In this document: positions 25,615-34,197 of the stretch, piece by piece | Layout: every line of letters starts with the position of its first letter | Numbering within the stretch: the stretch's first letter is position 1 | Assembly: GCA_937873135.1 (NCBI GenBank) | Contig: CALMVQ010000058.1 | Coordinates: forward strand, 1 to 40,536 | Origin: an uncultured Scytonema sp. | GTDB taxonomy: Bacteria > Cyanobacteriota > Cyanobacteriia > Cyanobacteriales > Nostocaceae | Direction of reading: 5' to 3' | Length of the DNA: 40,536 nt | Made by a program: the position numbers and the translations under genes | The notes under the pieces: model-generated | What the model saw: the letters and a program-made list of their open reading frames with translations, nothing else | The model's database searches: none | Told to the model about the DNA's origin: nothing

Positions 25615-25693
25615 GGGCCAAGCTCAAAACACAAAAATCTATTATATATGATTAATCTTAAGTATTTTTTCTAAATCTTTGCGACTATCATCA
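24627..25693. repeat. direct duplication, copy B (about 1.07 kb)
   Basis: Same orientation as copy A, offset 3438 bp. Together the copies flank the gamma-glutamyltransferase gene, and recombination between them would excise a 3438-bp circle. Confidence 0.9.
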
Positions 25694-25800
25694 TAAAAAT
25701 TATACTAGATAGCAAGACAACCAAGTAAACGAAAGAATCACAGTCCCTACAATCAAATCAGGAATTGAAAGTTATTGACTGTGAGCGGCTAAAGAAATAG

Positions 25801-26838
25801 ATGATTCAAATCGACGGTTCCTATGGAGAGGGAGGTGGGCAAATTCTTCGCACCTCGCTGAGTTTGTCTGCCATTACTGGTAAACCTATTTGCATAAATA
25901 GTATCCGCGCCGGACGTAAGAAACCGGGATTAGCAGCACAACACTTAACAGCAGTTCGCGCTGCGGCAACAATTTGTAATGCTCAGGTACAGGGAGATGC
26001 GCTATTTTCAACGTCGCTGGAATTTATTCCGGGTACTTCTGTACAAGCAGGAAATTATACATTTGATGTCAGCGAAGCACGAGAAGGCGGTTCTGCGGGT
26101 GCCATCACTTTGGTGTTGCAGACTATTCTCTTACCTCTAACACTTTGCTCGGGTAACTCAGAAGTGACGCTACGAGGAGGAACTCATGTTAGTCATAGCC
26201 CTTCAATGACTTACATTGAGCAAGTCTACTTGCCTACACTGTACCGTATGGGTGTGCGGGTTGAAGTGAAATTGAATGCTTGGGGATGGTATCCTCGCGG
26301 TGGGGGAGAAGTAAATTTGTTAATCAGTGGTGGTAGCAAACTTAGTGGGATCGATTTGGTGGAACGCGGTAACTTGCAGCAAGTGCGGGGACTAGCAGTC
26401 GTGACAGAACTACCTTCCCACATTCCGCAAAGAATAGTGAGTCGTGCCGAAAATTTGTTACGTAAAGCGGAATTAAAAGCTAGTTTACAACCATTACGAG
26501 CAAAAGGTGTTGCACCAGGAGCAGGTTTGTTTATCACTGCTCAGTATGAAAATAATTTGGCAGGGTTTGGGGCTGTGGGACGTCTCGGTTTACCTGCAGA
26601 AAAAGTAGCGCAAATAGCTTGTGAGGAACTGCTGAAGTTTCACGAAACTGGTGCAGCAGTGGATGAACACTTAGCAGATCAGTTACTGTTACCTGCTGCT
26701 TTAGCATCAGAGAAAAGTGAGTATCGAGTGGCTGATATTAGTCAGCACTTGACAACAAACGCTTGGGTTATTGAGAAATTTGAACTAGCACGGGTATCGG
26801 TGGATAAAGTTGATCAGCTGGTGACTGTACAACCGTGA
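25801..26838 (+). CDS. rtcA: RNA 3'-terminal phosphate cyclase RtcA
   Basis: 345 residues, the usual RtcA length. Converts RNA 3'-phosphate to 2',3'-cyclic phosphate using ATP through an adenylylated His. Motifs: N-terminal IDGSYGEGGGQILRTSLSLS, PGLAAQHLTAVRAAA, REGGSAGAITLVLQT, GWYPRGGGEV, GAGLFITAQYE, and the catalytic segment AVDEHLADQLLLPAALA with the nucleophilic His. The ATG at 25801 begins the conserved IDGSYGEGGGQ block, so the start is firm. No RtcB or RtcR gene is adjacent. The gene is divergent from methyltransferase copy B and followed by a dispersed CTAGTAC repeat. Confidence 0.96.
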   Translation: MIQIDGSYGEGGGQILRTSLSLSAITGKPICINSIRAGRKKPGLAAQHLTAVRAAATICNAQVQGDALFSTSLEFIPGTSVQAGNYTFDVSEAREGGSAGAITLVLQTILLPLTLCSGNSEVTLRGGTHVSHSPSMTYIEQVYLPTLYRMGVRVEVKLNAWGWYPRGGGEVNLLISGGSKLSGIDLVERGNLQQVRGLAVVTELPSHIPQRIVSRAENLLRKAELKASLQPLRAKGVAPGAGLFITAQYENNLAGFGAVGRLGLPAEKVAQIACEELLKFHETGAAVDEHLADQLLLPAALASEKSEYRVADISQHLTTNAWVIEKFELARVSVDKVDQLVTVQP

Positions 26839-26839
26839 A

Positions 26840-26951
26840 CTAGTACAACAAGGCAAAAGTCACTCATTCAAAAGTCAAAAGAAAGAACACTTATTTTATA
26901 AGCTTTTTACCTATTTCAGATGGGTGGGTTATTTCCGCCGCTCTGTACTAG
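26840..26951. repeat. CTAGTAC-ended dispersed repeat, copy 1
   Basis: A 112-bp segment starting CTAGTAC (26840-26846) and ending GTACTAG (26945-26951), sharing the inner caaaagtcactcattcaaa and a tttatttncgc-type right end with a second copy at 39078-39190. Non-coding; MITE-like. Confidence 0.7.
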
Positions 26952-27006
26952 TAGTCAGTATGAACCTGCTGAAAGATTGCTATAACAGTCATAAATCAGT
27001 CGAGAG

Positions 27007-27036
27007 AAAACACTTAAGTTGATAATAGTGTTTTTT
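27007..27036 (+). terminator. hairpin with T-run
   Basis: AAAACACT (27007-27014) and AGTGTTTT (27027-27034) with a 12-nt loop and a following T6. Likely ends the rtcA transcript after the CTAGTAC repeat. Confidence 0.5.
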
Positions 27037-27281
27037 ATATTCAGTAAAAAACTGTATTTATAACCTTAAGTCTTAAAAAATGGTCAAATACAATGGTAAA
27101 ATATTAAACATTGAGTAATAAAAAGAAATCCAGTATTTTCTCATAAATTAATTAGGATTGCTATAGAAGGAAATTAATCACTAAAGCAATGAAACAGTGA
27201 TGGCGATCGCTTTAACATGTAGGAGTTCTGGTGGATGAGTAAGGTGCTTTTCGCCATATCTTGAACAGGACGCTGGCTTAA

Positions 27282-27293
27282 CATAACGTTATG
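27282..27293. promoter_or_regulatory. palindrome upstream of sbtA
   Basis: CATAACGTTATG is a perfect 12-bp palindrome 183 bp before the sbtA start, flanked by TTAA. sbtA genes are usually induced at low inorganic carbon by LysR-type regulators; whether this is such a site is a guess. Confidence 0.3.
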
Positions 27294-27475
27294 AGAGCAA
27301 TCGCCACTTCTGTCTGATCTCCTGCTCAACATATCTTATTATTCCTGATATCTTACCTCACCCAATTGACATGGGGTAGCAATACGCGCTACATCATGAT
27401 TCAGCCGTCAAAATTAATTTTTCAGATGCAGAGTTTCCTGAATTGCCGACTTCATCAGTATAAGGAGGATTGGAA

Positions 27476-28444
27476 ATGGACGTCAGCTTGATTATGTCTA
27501 ATATCTTAAATCCGCCAGTCCTCTTTTTCTTTCTGGGGATGACTGCTGTTTTTGTCAAGTCCGATCTAGAAGTTCCTGCCCCAGTGCCCAAATTCCTATC
27601 GCTTTATCTGCTGTTTGCGATTGGTTTTAAAGGGGGGGTAGAACTGATTAAAAGCGGAATCACTCAGGAAGTCGTTATAACGCTCCTAGCAGCGGTATTA
27701 ATGGCTTGTGTTGTCCCAATTTACACGTTTTTTATCCTGAAGCTGAAGCTGGATGTTTACGATGCTGCGGCGATCGCTGCAACCTACGGCTCGATTAGTG
27801 CTGTCACCTTCATCACTGCTAGCGCCTTTTTGAGTGAGCTGGGCATTCATTTTGATGGATATATGGTAGCTGCCCTTGCCCTGATGGAATCTCCAGCCAT
27901 CATTGTAGGTCTCATCTTAGTGAATTTATTCACCGTTAGTGAGAAGCGGGATTTTTCCTGGCGTGAAGTTTTGCAAGAGGCATTTCTGAATAGTTCAGTC
28001 TTCCTGTTGGTTGGTAGCCTCTTAATTGGTTTTTTGACAGGAGAACACGGCTGGCAGGTATTAAAACCCTTTACACAAGAGATGTTTTATGGGATTCTTA
28101 CCTTCTTTTTACTAGATATGGGACTGGTTGCGGCAAGAAGAATTAAAGACTTGCAAAAAACCGGATTTTTCCTCATTTTATTTGCCATACTAATTCCAAT
28201 ACTCAATGCAGGTATTGGGTTGCTGATTGCCAAATTTATTGGTATGCCACAGGGAAATGCACTTTTGTTCTCTGTGTTGTGTGCTAGTGCGTCTTACATT
28301 GCTGTCCCAGCTGCTATGCGGTTAACTGTTCCAGAAGCCAATCCTAGCCTGTATGTTTCTACAGCTCTAGCAGTGACATTCCCGTTCAATATTATTGTGG
28401 GGATTCCGTTATATCTGTATGTAATTAACCTTTTTTGGAGTTAA
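27476..28444 (+). CDS. sbtA: sodium-dependent bicarbonate transporter SbtA
   Basis: 322 residues from ATG 27476; AAGGAGG at 27462-27468 sits 7 bp upstream and rules against the TTG at 27470. High-affinity Na+/HCO3- symporter of the plasma membrane feeding the carbon-concentrating mechanism. About ten hydrophobic spans in two inverted halves: NPPVLFFFLGMTAVF, FLSLYLLFAIGFKGGVEL, then AAAIAATYGSISAVTFITA and FSVLCASASYIAVPAAMRL, which carry the substrate-binding serines. A cytosolic loop around residues 165-180 (SEKRDFSWREV) lies between the halves. Directly followed by sbtB after 4 bp. Confidence 0.96.
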   Translation: MDVSLIMSNILNPPVLFFFLGMTAVFVKSDLEVPAPVPKFLSLYLLFAIGFKGGVELIKSGITQEVVITLLAAVLMACVVPIYTFFILKLKLDVYDAAAIAATYGSISAVTFITASAFLSELGIHFDGYMVAALALMESPAIIVGLILVNLFTVSEKRDFSWREVLQEAFLNSSVFLLVGSLLIGFLTGEHGWQVLKPFTQEMFYGILTFFLLDMGLVAARRIKDLQKTGFFLILFAILIPILNAGIGLLIAKFIGMPQGNALLFSVLCASASYIAVPAAMRLTVPEANPSLYVSTALAVTFPFNIIVGIPLYLYVINLFWS

Positions 28445-28448
28445 TAAT

Positions 28449-28760
28449 ATGCACCTAGTTAAAAAAATCGAAATTATAGCCAATGCATTTGAACTTAGCA
28501 GAATTTTAGCCGGTTTAGATAAATCAGGTGTACATGGTCATGCTGTTATCCGCAATGTTGCTGGTAAAGGATTACGAGGAACGGCGGAAGATTTGGATAT
28601 GACAATGCTCGATAATGTCTACATCATCGCGTTTTGTATGCCAGAGTACGTCAAACCTGTAGTGGAAAACATCAAACCACTGCTCAACAAATTTGGGGGT
28701 ACCTGTTACATCTCAGATGTGATGGAGATTAGCTCTATAAAATGCGTTGCGTCGTTATAA
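28449..28760 (+). CDS. sbtB: PII-like regulator SbtB
   Basis: 103 residues with a PII-like ferredoxin fold: LVKKIEIIANAFELSRILAGLDKSGVHGHAVI, a T-loop region NVAGKGLRGTAEDLDMTMLDN, YIIAFCMPEYVKPVVENIKPLL and FGGTCYISDVMEIS. SbtB binds adenine nucleotides, notably cAMP and AMP, and docks on SbtA to gate bicarbonate uptake. The tail (SSIKCVASL) is shorter than, and lacks, the GHTFCGPEGC R-loop known from Synechocystis SbtB, so redox-linked nucleotide hydrolysis may be absent. GGAG at 28437-28440 serves as its ribosome-binding site inside the end of sbtA, and the two are one operon. Confidence 0.9.
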   Translation: MHLVKKIEIIANAFELSRILAGLDKSGVHGHAVIRNVAGKGLRGTAEDLDMTMLDNVYIIAFCMPEYVKPVVENIKPLLNKFGGTCYISDVMEISSIKCVASL

Positions 28761-28772
28761 GCACAATGATGC

Positions 28773-28900
28773 AAGTAGGTAGGCGGGAAAATTTACAACT
28801 ATATAACGAAATGTAAAATATCTGAAATTGGCTCGTAGTTGTGCTAAGCGTGTTCTTAACAGCAACAAACCATTTTCGGTTTATTTCCGCCCACCTACTT
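28773..28900. repeat. 128-bp element with inverted ends
   Basis: AAGTAGGTAGGCGGGAAAAT at 28773 onward and ATTTCCGCCCACCTACTT ending at 28900 are imperfect inverted repeats of about 17 bp. The inside has no gene. Probably a MITE-like or REP-like repeat 12 bp after sbtB. Confidence 0.6.
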
Positions 28901-29030
28901 ATCCAAACGTCGCATCGTGACTTTCAAAAGTTAAGAGTTACAGACGTTTGGCATGATAGTCACTGCTAACGATTGAAAGAAGGCGAATTCAACTTGCTGA
29001 TGCTTCCTGCCTAAGCATTCTAACGCTGAA

Positions 29031-29063
29031 AAAATGCAGAACCTTGGTTCTGCATTTTATTTT
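29031..29063 (+). terminator. strong intrinsic terminator
   Basis: AAAATGCAGAACC-TT-GGTTCTGCATTTT is a perfect 13-bp stem followed by a T-rich tail. It lies 270 bp after sbtB and before the U32 gene. It could end the sbtAB transcript or a small RNA from 28901-29063, and it argues that the U32 gene starts further downstream at 29209. Confidence 0.85.
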
Positions 29064-29208
29064 GTCTCCATCCCTAAGTGCAAAACAATGGCTGACACAC
29101 CCAAATTGCGTGTCGTACCTATCTATGTGCGTAAGTCCTAATAGCTTTAGCTCCGGAATTGAACCACAAACGATAGAATCGCAATGGTGCTATATAACCT
29201 GTACTCCA

Positions 29209-31860
29209 ATGAAAGCTGATCGCAAACCAACTCCTGAAACCACCTCACCCAACTTTCAGCGTCCAGAACTACTTGCCCCTGCCGGCAATTGGGATTGTGC
29301 CAAAGCTGCTGTAGAAAACGGTGCAGATGCGATCTATTTTGGTTTGGAGCGATTTAATGCGCGAATGCGGGCACAAAACTTTACAGAAGCTGACTTGCCC
29401 GAATTGATGGAATTTCTACACCGACGAGGTGTAAAAGGCTATGTCACGCTGAATACATTAATATTTCCCCAAGAACTGAGAGAAGCAGAACAGTATCTCT
29501 GCACAATTATCACAGCCGGTGTAGATGCAGCGATCATCCAAGATGTCGGGATATGTCGTCTCATTCGTCACCTGTCGCCAGATTTTCCCATCCATGCATC
29601 TACTCAGATGACGATAACTAGTGCTGCTGGGGTAGAATTTGTTAAGTCCCTCGGCTGTCAGTTAGTCGTTCTTGCCCGCGAATGCTCTGTTAAAGAAATT
29701 ACTAAAATCCAGCGCCAGCTTGCGAAACTTGAAAGCTCACTCCCTTTGGAAGTTTTCGTTCATGGTGCTTTGTGCGTAGCTTATTCTGGCCAATGTTTGA
29801 CAAGTGAATCACTAGGAGGACGCTCTGCTAACCGAGGCGAATGTGCCCAGGCTTGCCGAATGCCATACGAATTAATCGTTAATGGGGAAGTTGTGGATTT
29901 GGGAAGCCGTAAATACCTACTCAGTCCTCAAGACTTAGCAGGGTTAGAAGTTCTGCCAGAATTGGTCAAAACAGAAGTAAGTTGCCTAAAAATTGAAGGT
30001 CGCCTGAAAACTCCAGAGTATGTCGCCAATGTTACCCGTGTTTATCGAGAAGCCTTAGATCGTGTGATGGCGGAGATCCCCACTACCCCGACTTCAAAAG
30101 AGGGAAGTACAGCCCCAATTCTTAAGGCGGGTTCAGGAGAGGGAGAACGCTACAACCTAGAGATGGCATTTTCTCGTGGACTTTATACAGGTTGGTTTCG
30201 CGGGATTAACAATCAAGAACTCGTTCATGCCCACTTTGGGAAGAAACGTGGCGTATATTTGGGTACAGTTACTCACATCCGCACTGACCAGATAACAGTA
30301 TTTTTACAAGCCCCAGTCAAGCCGGGAGACGGTGTTGTTTTTGACTGTGGTCACCCGGAAGCGCGGGAGGAAGGCGGTCGGGTATATAAAGTAGAACAAC
30401 GTGGTCAAAAAGCAGTACTGACTTTTGGTAGACAGGATCTGAACCTGCGACAGATAAGTATCGGAGATAAGATTTGGAAAACAAGTGATCCAGAACTAGA
30501 TCGGCAAGTTCGTCAAAGTTTCGCAGGAGAAAACCCGCAATTTCAGCGTCCTATTCACTTAGAGATTTATGGAGAAGCTGAGCAAACACTTGTAGCGATC
30601 GCCCGTGACGACCAAGGTTATGTTGTGCATGTGGAGTCAGAAATGCCACTTGTCTTGGCACACACCAAACCCTTGAGTGGCGATCGCTTACTTGAACAGT
30701 TTGGTCGTCTCGGCAACACTCCCTTTTGTTTAGGAACCTTGACAAATCATCTGAATGGTGCTGTCATGGTTCCTGTAAGTGAGTTGAATCGTATGCGGCG
30801 GGAGATTGTAACGCAGTTGGAAGAGCTACGAACTCAACCCAAACGCTGGCAATTGAACTCACATGCTTCCCTAAAAGACTTACTTCCTGCCCCCACTCCT
30901 GTACGGGCGGGTTTGACAGAAGATCGCCTGTACTCAAATGTTATCTGTATTAAACCCCCTGTACGGGCGGGTTTGACAGAAGATCGCCTGTACTCAAATG
31001 TTATCTGTAATAAACCCGCCCCTACTCCATCTCTCATTGTGTTAGTGCGAAACTTGAAGCAACTACAAGCCGCATTGCAAGCAGGAATTGAAACACTATA
31101 CTGTGAATTTGAAGACCCACGTGCTTATCGTCAAGCCGTGCAGATCGTGCATCAGCACTCCCCCATTCCCACTATTTGGGTAGCACCACCTCGGATTACA
31201 AAACCAGATGAAAACTGGATTTTGCAGCAAGTGCGTTCTTGTGAAGCTGATGGTTATTTAGTGCGAAACTATGACCATCTCCAATTCTTTGCACAAGACC
31301 GTTGTATTGGTGATTTTTCCCTTAACGTCGCGAATCCTTTAACCGCAGATTACTTTCAGCATCGCTTTGGTTTAGAACGGTTGACAGCATCTTATGATTT
31401 GAACATTACTCAACTAGAAGATCTGCTGAAAATTTATCCGCCTCAGGGTATTGAAGTTACAATTCATCAACATATGCCCATGTTCCATATGGAACATTGT
31501 GTATTCTGTGCGTTTCTATCTACAGGGACTGATTATACGAACTGTGGACGCCCATGCGAGAAGCATGAAGTGAAATTGCGGGATAGAGTTGGCACAGAAC
31601 ACATTCTCCAAGCAGATACAGGCTGTCGAAATACTATATTTAATGGCACAGCCCAAACTGGCGCAGAATATGTTCAACGCCTAATACAAATAGGCGCACA
31701 TCACTTCCGCATTGAGTTTGTCAATGAGACGCTCGATCAAGTCACTCAGACGATACATCTCTACCGCCAACTTCTGCACGGAGAAATTACAGGTTCTCAA
31801 CTTTGGAGAGAGTTGAAACTACACAATCAGCTTGGCGTGACTCGTGGTCCAATGAGATGA
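29209..31860 (+). CDS. U32-family protein (RlhA-like), large form
   Basis: 883 residues from ATG 29209. The frame is open from 29044, but that part overlaps a terminator and has no family sequence. N-terminal U32 domain: RPELLAPAGNWDCAKAAVENGADAIYFG, HASTQMTITS, ARECSVKEI, FVHGALCVAYSGQC, the cysteine-containing NRGECAQACRMPYEL and the signature SCLKIEGRLKTPEYVANV. A DUF3656-like middle and a C-terminal Cys set (MEHCVFCAFLSTGTDYTNCGRPCEKH) follow. Cysteines CxxxC fit an iron-sulfur cluster. U32 proteins of this shape hydroxylate 23S rRNA (RlhA) in other bacteria; the assignment here is inference. Two copies of a 20-residue repeat (PVRAGLTEDRLYSNVICxKP) are inserted at 30899-31021. Confidence 0.85.
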   Translation: MKADRKPTPETTSPNFQRPELLAPAGNWDCAKAAVENGADAIYFGLERFNARMRAQNFTEADLPELMEFLHRRGVKGYVTLNTLIFPQELREAEQYLCTIITAGVDAAIIQDVGICRLIRHLSPDFPIHASTQMTITSAAGVEFVKSLGCQLVVLARECSVKEITKIQRQLAKLESSLPLEVFVHGALCVAYSGQCLTSESLGGRSANRGECAQACRMPYELIVNGEVVDLGSRKYLLSPQDLAGLEVLPELVKTEVSCLKIEGRLKTPEYVANVTRVYREALDRVMAEIPTTPTSKEGSTAPILKAGSGEGERYNLEMAFSRGLYTGWFRGINNQELVHAHFGKKRGVYLGTVTHIRTDQITVFLQAPVKPGDGVVFDCGHPEAREEGGRVYKVEQRGQKAVLTFGRQDLNLRQISIGDKIWKTSDPELDRQVRQSFAGENPQFQRPIHLEIYGEAEQTLVAIARDDQGYVVHVESEMPLVLAHTKPLSGDRLLEQFGRLGNTPFCLGTLTNHLNGAVMVPVSELNRMRREIVTQLEELRTQPKRWQLNSHASLKDLLPAPTPVRAGLTEDRLYSNVICIKPPVRAGLTEDRLYSNVICNKPAPTPSLIVLVRNLKQLQAALQAGIETLYCEFEDPRAYRQAVQIVHQHSPIPTIWVAPPRITKPDENWILQQVRSCEADGYLVRNYDHLQFFAQDRCIGDFSLNVANPLTADYFQHRFGLERLTASYDLNITQLEDLLKIYPPQGIEVTIHQHMPMFHMEHCVFCAFLSTGTDYTNCGRPCEKHEVKLRDRVGTEHILQADTGCRNTIFNGTAQTGAEYVQRLIQIGAHHFRIEFVNETLDQVTQTIHLYRQLLHGEITGSQLWRELKLHNQLGVTRGPMR
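30901..31021 (+). repeat. GGGCGGGTTT repeat, tandem, inserted in frame in U32 gene
   Basis: Two 60-bp units (30901-30960, 30961-31020) identical for the first 49 bp. The outer ends GGGCGGGTTT (30905-30914) and AAACCCGCCC (31012-31021) are inverted. The period is exactly 20 codons, so the host frame is kept. Confidence 0.9.
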
Positions 31861-31914
31861 TTTAAGCTAGATTTTTGGTACATGGGGATATTGCACAAAA
31901 AACTCTATTATCCT

Positions 31915-32181
31915 CTAAGGGCCATCGTCTTGGCGCACTTGTTCGGATCTAGAGGAAGAACCCTTTGTTGCTTTATGCTGCTTGTCCTTTTTTATTAATT
32001 CCATGTAGACATTAATCTCACTAACTTCTAAATCATGCTCAACTCTGGTTACTCTCCAGCTCTCCTTTTTTAGGTAAATTTCCTCTCCTATTCTGGGAAC
32101 AAACTGTAGATCATAGAACTTTTTGAGAAAATCTTTTTGGTTTTCTTCCCATAAGATTACTTTGACAGCTTCAATGCTCAT
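31915..32181 (-). CDS. small hypothetical protein
   Basis: 88 residues. MSIEAVKVILWEENQKDFLKKFYDLQFVPRIGEEIYLKKESWRVTRVEHDLE suggests a small beta-strand fold with a compact hydrophobic pattern, followed by a charged, disordered tail (KKDKQHKATKGSSSRSEQ). No catalytic motif. The gene is on the opposite strand to, and 54 bp after, the U32 gene, with no terminator visible between. The family is not recognised. Start at ATG 32181; no strong ribosome-binding site. Confidence 0.5.
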   Translation of the reverse strand: MSIEAVKVILWEENQKDFLKKFYDLQFVPRIGEEIYLKKESWRVTRVEHDLEVSEINVYMELIKKDKQHKATKGSSSRSEQVRQDDGP

Positions 32182-32532
32182 TGATTCAATAGTTTAAGGA
32201 CATACATACGAGAGCAAGTTCATTTTAAGTAATTAATTTCCGAATTACTGTTTATCTCGAACCAACTTTTATAAACTCCCATGCGTACGCAGAACTGTGA
32301 CACTCTAGTCACAGTAATCCGAAGCGTTAGCGTTAGCGATCTTCGAAGCGGTAGCGAGTCTTCTCCCAAGGGGAGACGCAATCATGCGAACGAGCGTCAG
32401 CGATCTTCGACGTTCGCGTAGCGTCTCGCTCCAGTTGGAGCGTTGGAACGAGCGTCAGGGCTGTTCGCCCTTACGATTTGAATTGAACAAGCTACTCCGC
32501 AACAATTCGCCAGTTATTTCGATGCAAGGAGG
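32182..32532. repeat. non-coding region rich in GCGTAGCG/agcg-type repeats
   Basis: No supported gene. Between about 32318 and 32470 lie short reiterated and inverted words: gcgttagcgttagcgatcttcgaagcg, cttctccc-aaggggaga, gttcgcgtagcgtctcgctcc. This pattern is typical of interspersed repeats in filamentous cyanobacteria. Any ORF here (such as 32384-32575) is an artefact. Confidence 0.6.
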
Positions 32533-34197
32533 TTATAAAGGAGGTAACTCTTCAAGAATCGTAAACCGAATGTGATTGATTGCTAATTCACCAATTGAGA
32601 GATCTTCTTTTGTGAGCCGTTCGCCTTTAGTTGTCAAGGTTTCAAAAGAGATTCCTTTGCCAATTTCAATGTGATACCAACATAAGCCCATAAAAAATCG
32701 GGTGGGATAAGGTCCTCCATAGCCGATATCATCGGGATTCGATTCCATTGGCAACCAACCAAAACCCGGTACGTAGAACTCCAGCCAAACATGATTGTAA
32801 TCCGGTTGCAGGGGTACACGTTGGCGTTCGGCATAGGGAGGACATTTGTAGCGACCAACAGTACGACACAGGATGCCATTCAAACGACACAAAGCAAGCA
32901 AGACGCCAACATACTCGCCACAGGAACCAACACCTCTTTCTAAAACAATGTCTGGTGTATCGATGTGTGGTTTAATACCATAAGATAAGTGATCGTATAC
33001 GTAGTTACGGATACTATACATTTTCCGCAGCAGATTGGTTTCAGTACCGATCGCCTCGCGGGCAGCACGGCGGACAATGGCAGTATCCATTGAGAGATCG
33101 TCATCATCCACGAGATAGCGAGCTTGCAGTTCTGGTGACACTTCTGGGATGTCTTGTACATCTTGCGGAGTCAGGCGATATTTGACTCCTCTGACTTCCA
33201 AAATGGCTTTCCACCCAAATATATGGCGTTCGCCTGGGGTGAGGGCATCAAATTTAAACACTGCCACACGTTGTCCGTCTATGACTTCTTCAGTAAAAGG
33301 CAAACCAACGGGTTCGACGTGCCTCACCTTTTGACGCTCGGTTTCTGACGGAAGAGCAATCCGCCATTCGACTTCTGGTAAATAGATTTCTTCTAAAGGA
33401 GAAATTTCTTCTAGGTAAGACATTTCTAGAAGATACCCGTTAGACAGAGCGCAGCGTTTATCTGGATTGTAATGATAATCCAGTGGGTGAATAAACGTGC
33501 GATCGCGGTAAGCTAGTTCATAGTTAGGCTCAGCGTTTGGGTTATCCCGCAAATAAGCTTCCTCAGAGGCATAGGCAACATAAATTGTTTCCTTACCTGC
33601 ATTTTTACGTACTGCTATGCCTGAAGGAGAATCAAAGGGTGTGAGGACGCTAAATTGAACTTCTCCAGTCGCCCTGTCGATGCAGTAAACCGTTTGTTCA
33701 GTGCGATCGCATACCCAGAGTGTTTCCTCACTCACTGCCAAATTTTCCACCCCAACTCCTGGTGCATAAAATTTAGTAATTTGTTTTCGCGTGTTGCGGT
33801 CAAAAATCAAAATACTTCCCAGCTTTTGACAACTGATGTAGATCGTTGATTCCCAAATTGCAATGCCATCTGCGGTGTAAGGCAGAGTCACAAAATGTTC
33901 CAAACCTAATGAATTCAACTTACACACATAAACACTGTTACCCCGCGTCACCCAAAGATTATCTTCCCAAACCGCCAAACCCGTGACATCCATAAACTCC
34001 TTCACTTGGTGGGGATTGATAATTTTGGTGTTTTCAGAGTCAGGATCGATTTGTAGCAGATGCCCTTTACTCGTATCAATAGCGAGCAGAGTATCTTGAA
34101 CGAAGGCGATGCCACAGAGGATGGCAGCACTGAACGGTCGAATTGTCTTTTGCCCAAACATCTGGCTCACGGTCAAACTGGGAAGTATAATAGTCAT
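32533..34197 (-). CDS. beta-propeller/transglutaminase-like protein
   Basis: 554 residues. Residues ~20-250 are NHL/propeller-like repeats with a recurring W-D-N-LWV pattern (LAVWEDNLWVTRGNSVYVC, IAIWESTIYISCQK, LAVSEETLWVCDRTEQTVYCID). Residues ~395-510 form a transglutaminase-like fold: IRNYVYDHLSY, Cys ~426 in GVGSCGEYVGVLLALCR, His ~469 in YNHVWLEFYVPGFGWLPMESNPDD, with the Asp/Asn just after. This Cys-His-Asp triad suits a protease or amidase. No signal peptide, so probably cytosolic. The middle (280-380) has LPFTEEV-DGQRVAVFKFDAL of unknown role. The combination is uncommon but I have no basis to call it unique. Confidence 0.8.
   Translation of the reverse strand: MTIILPSLTVSQMFGQKTIRPFSAAILCGIAFVQDTLLAIDTSKGHLLQIDPDSENTKIINPHQVKEFMDVTGLAVWEDNLWVTRGNSVYVCKLNSLGLEHFVTLPYTADGIAIWESTIYISCQKLGSILIFDRNTRKQITKFYAPGVGVENLAVSEETLWVCDRTEQTVYCIDRATGEVQFSVLTPFDSPSGIAVRKNAGKETIYVAYASEEAYLRDNPNAEPNYELAYRDRTFIHPLDYHYNPDKRCALSNGYLLEMSYLEEISPLEEIYLPEVEWRIALPSETERQKVRHVEPVGLPFTEEVIDGQRVAVFKFDALTPGERHIFGWKAILEVRGVKYRLTPQDVQDIPEVSPELQARYLVDDDDLSMDTAIVRRAAREAIGTETNLLRKMYSIRNYVYDHLSYGIKPHIDTPDIVLERGVGSCGEYVGVLLALCRLNGILCRTVGRYKCPPYAERQRVPLQPDYNHVWLEFYVPGFGWLPMESNPDDIGYGGPYPTRFFMGLCWYHIEIGKGISFETLTTKGERLTKEDLSIGELAINHIRFTILEELPPL

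Larger units (their letters stand above)
26952..27475. other. intergenic region upstream of sbtA
   Basis: About 520 bp with no gene. Contains the terminator at 27007, a HIP1 site at 27203 and the palindrome at 27282; the promoter of sbtA is expected in the right half. Confidence 0.5.

Noticed and set aside
21189-25693. Composite transposon with methyltransferase copies as ends
   Set aside because: The flanking copies are direct repeats of a host-type gene without transposase, terminal repeats or target duplication.
29044-29208. 55-residue N-terminal extension of the U32 protein
   Set aside because: It overlaps a strong intrinsic terminator, has no family-like sequence, and the conserved block starts shortly after ATG 29209.
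30901-31021. CRISPR array
   Set aside because: Only two units with no spacer variation, in a coding gene; the 60-bp period is pure tandem repeat.
32384-32575. 63-codon plus-strand ORF
   Set aside because: It consists of translated interspersed repeat (arginine/serine-rich) and overlaps the end of the transglutaminase-like gene.
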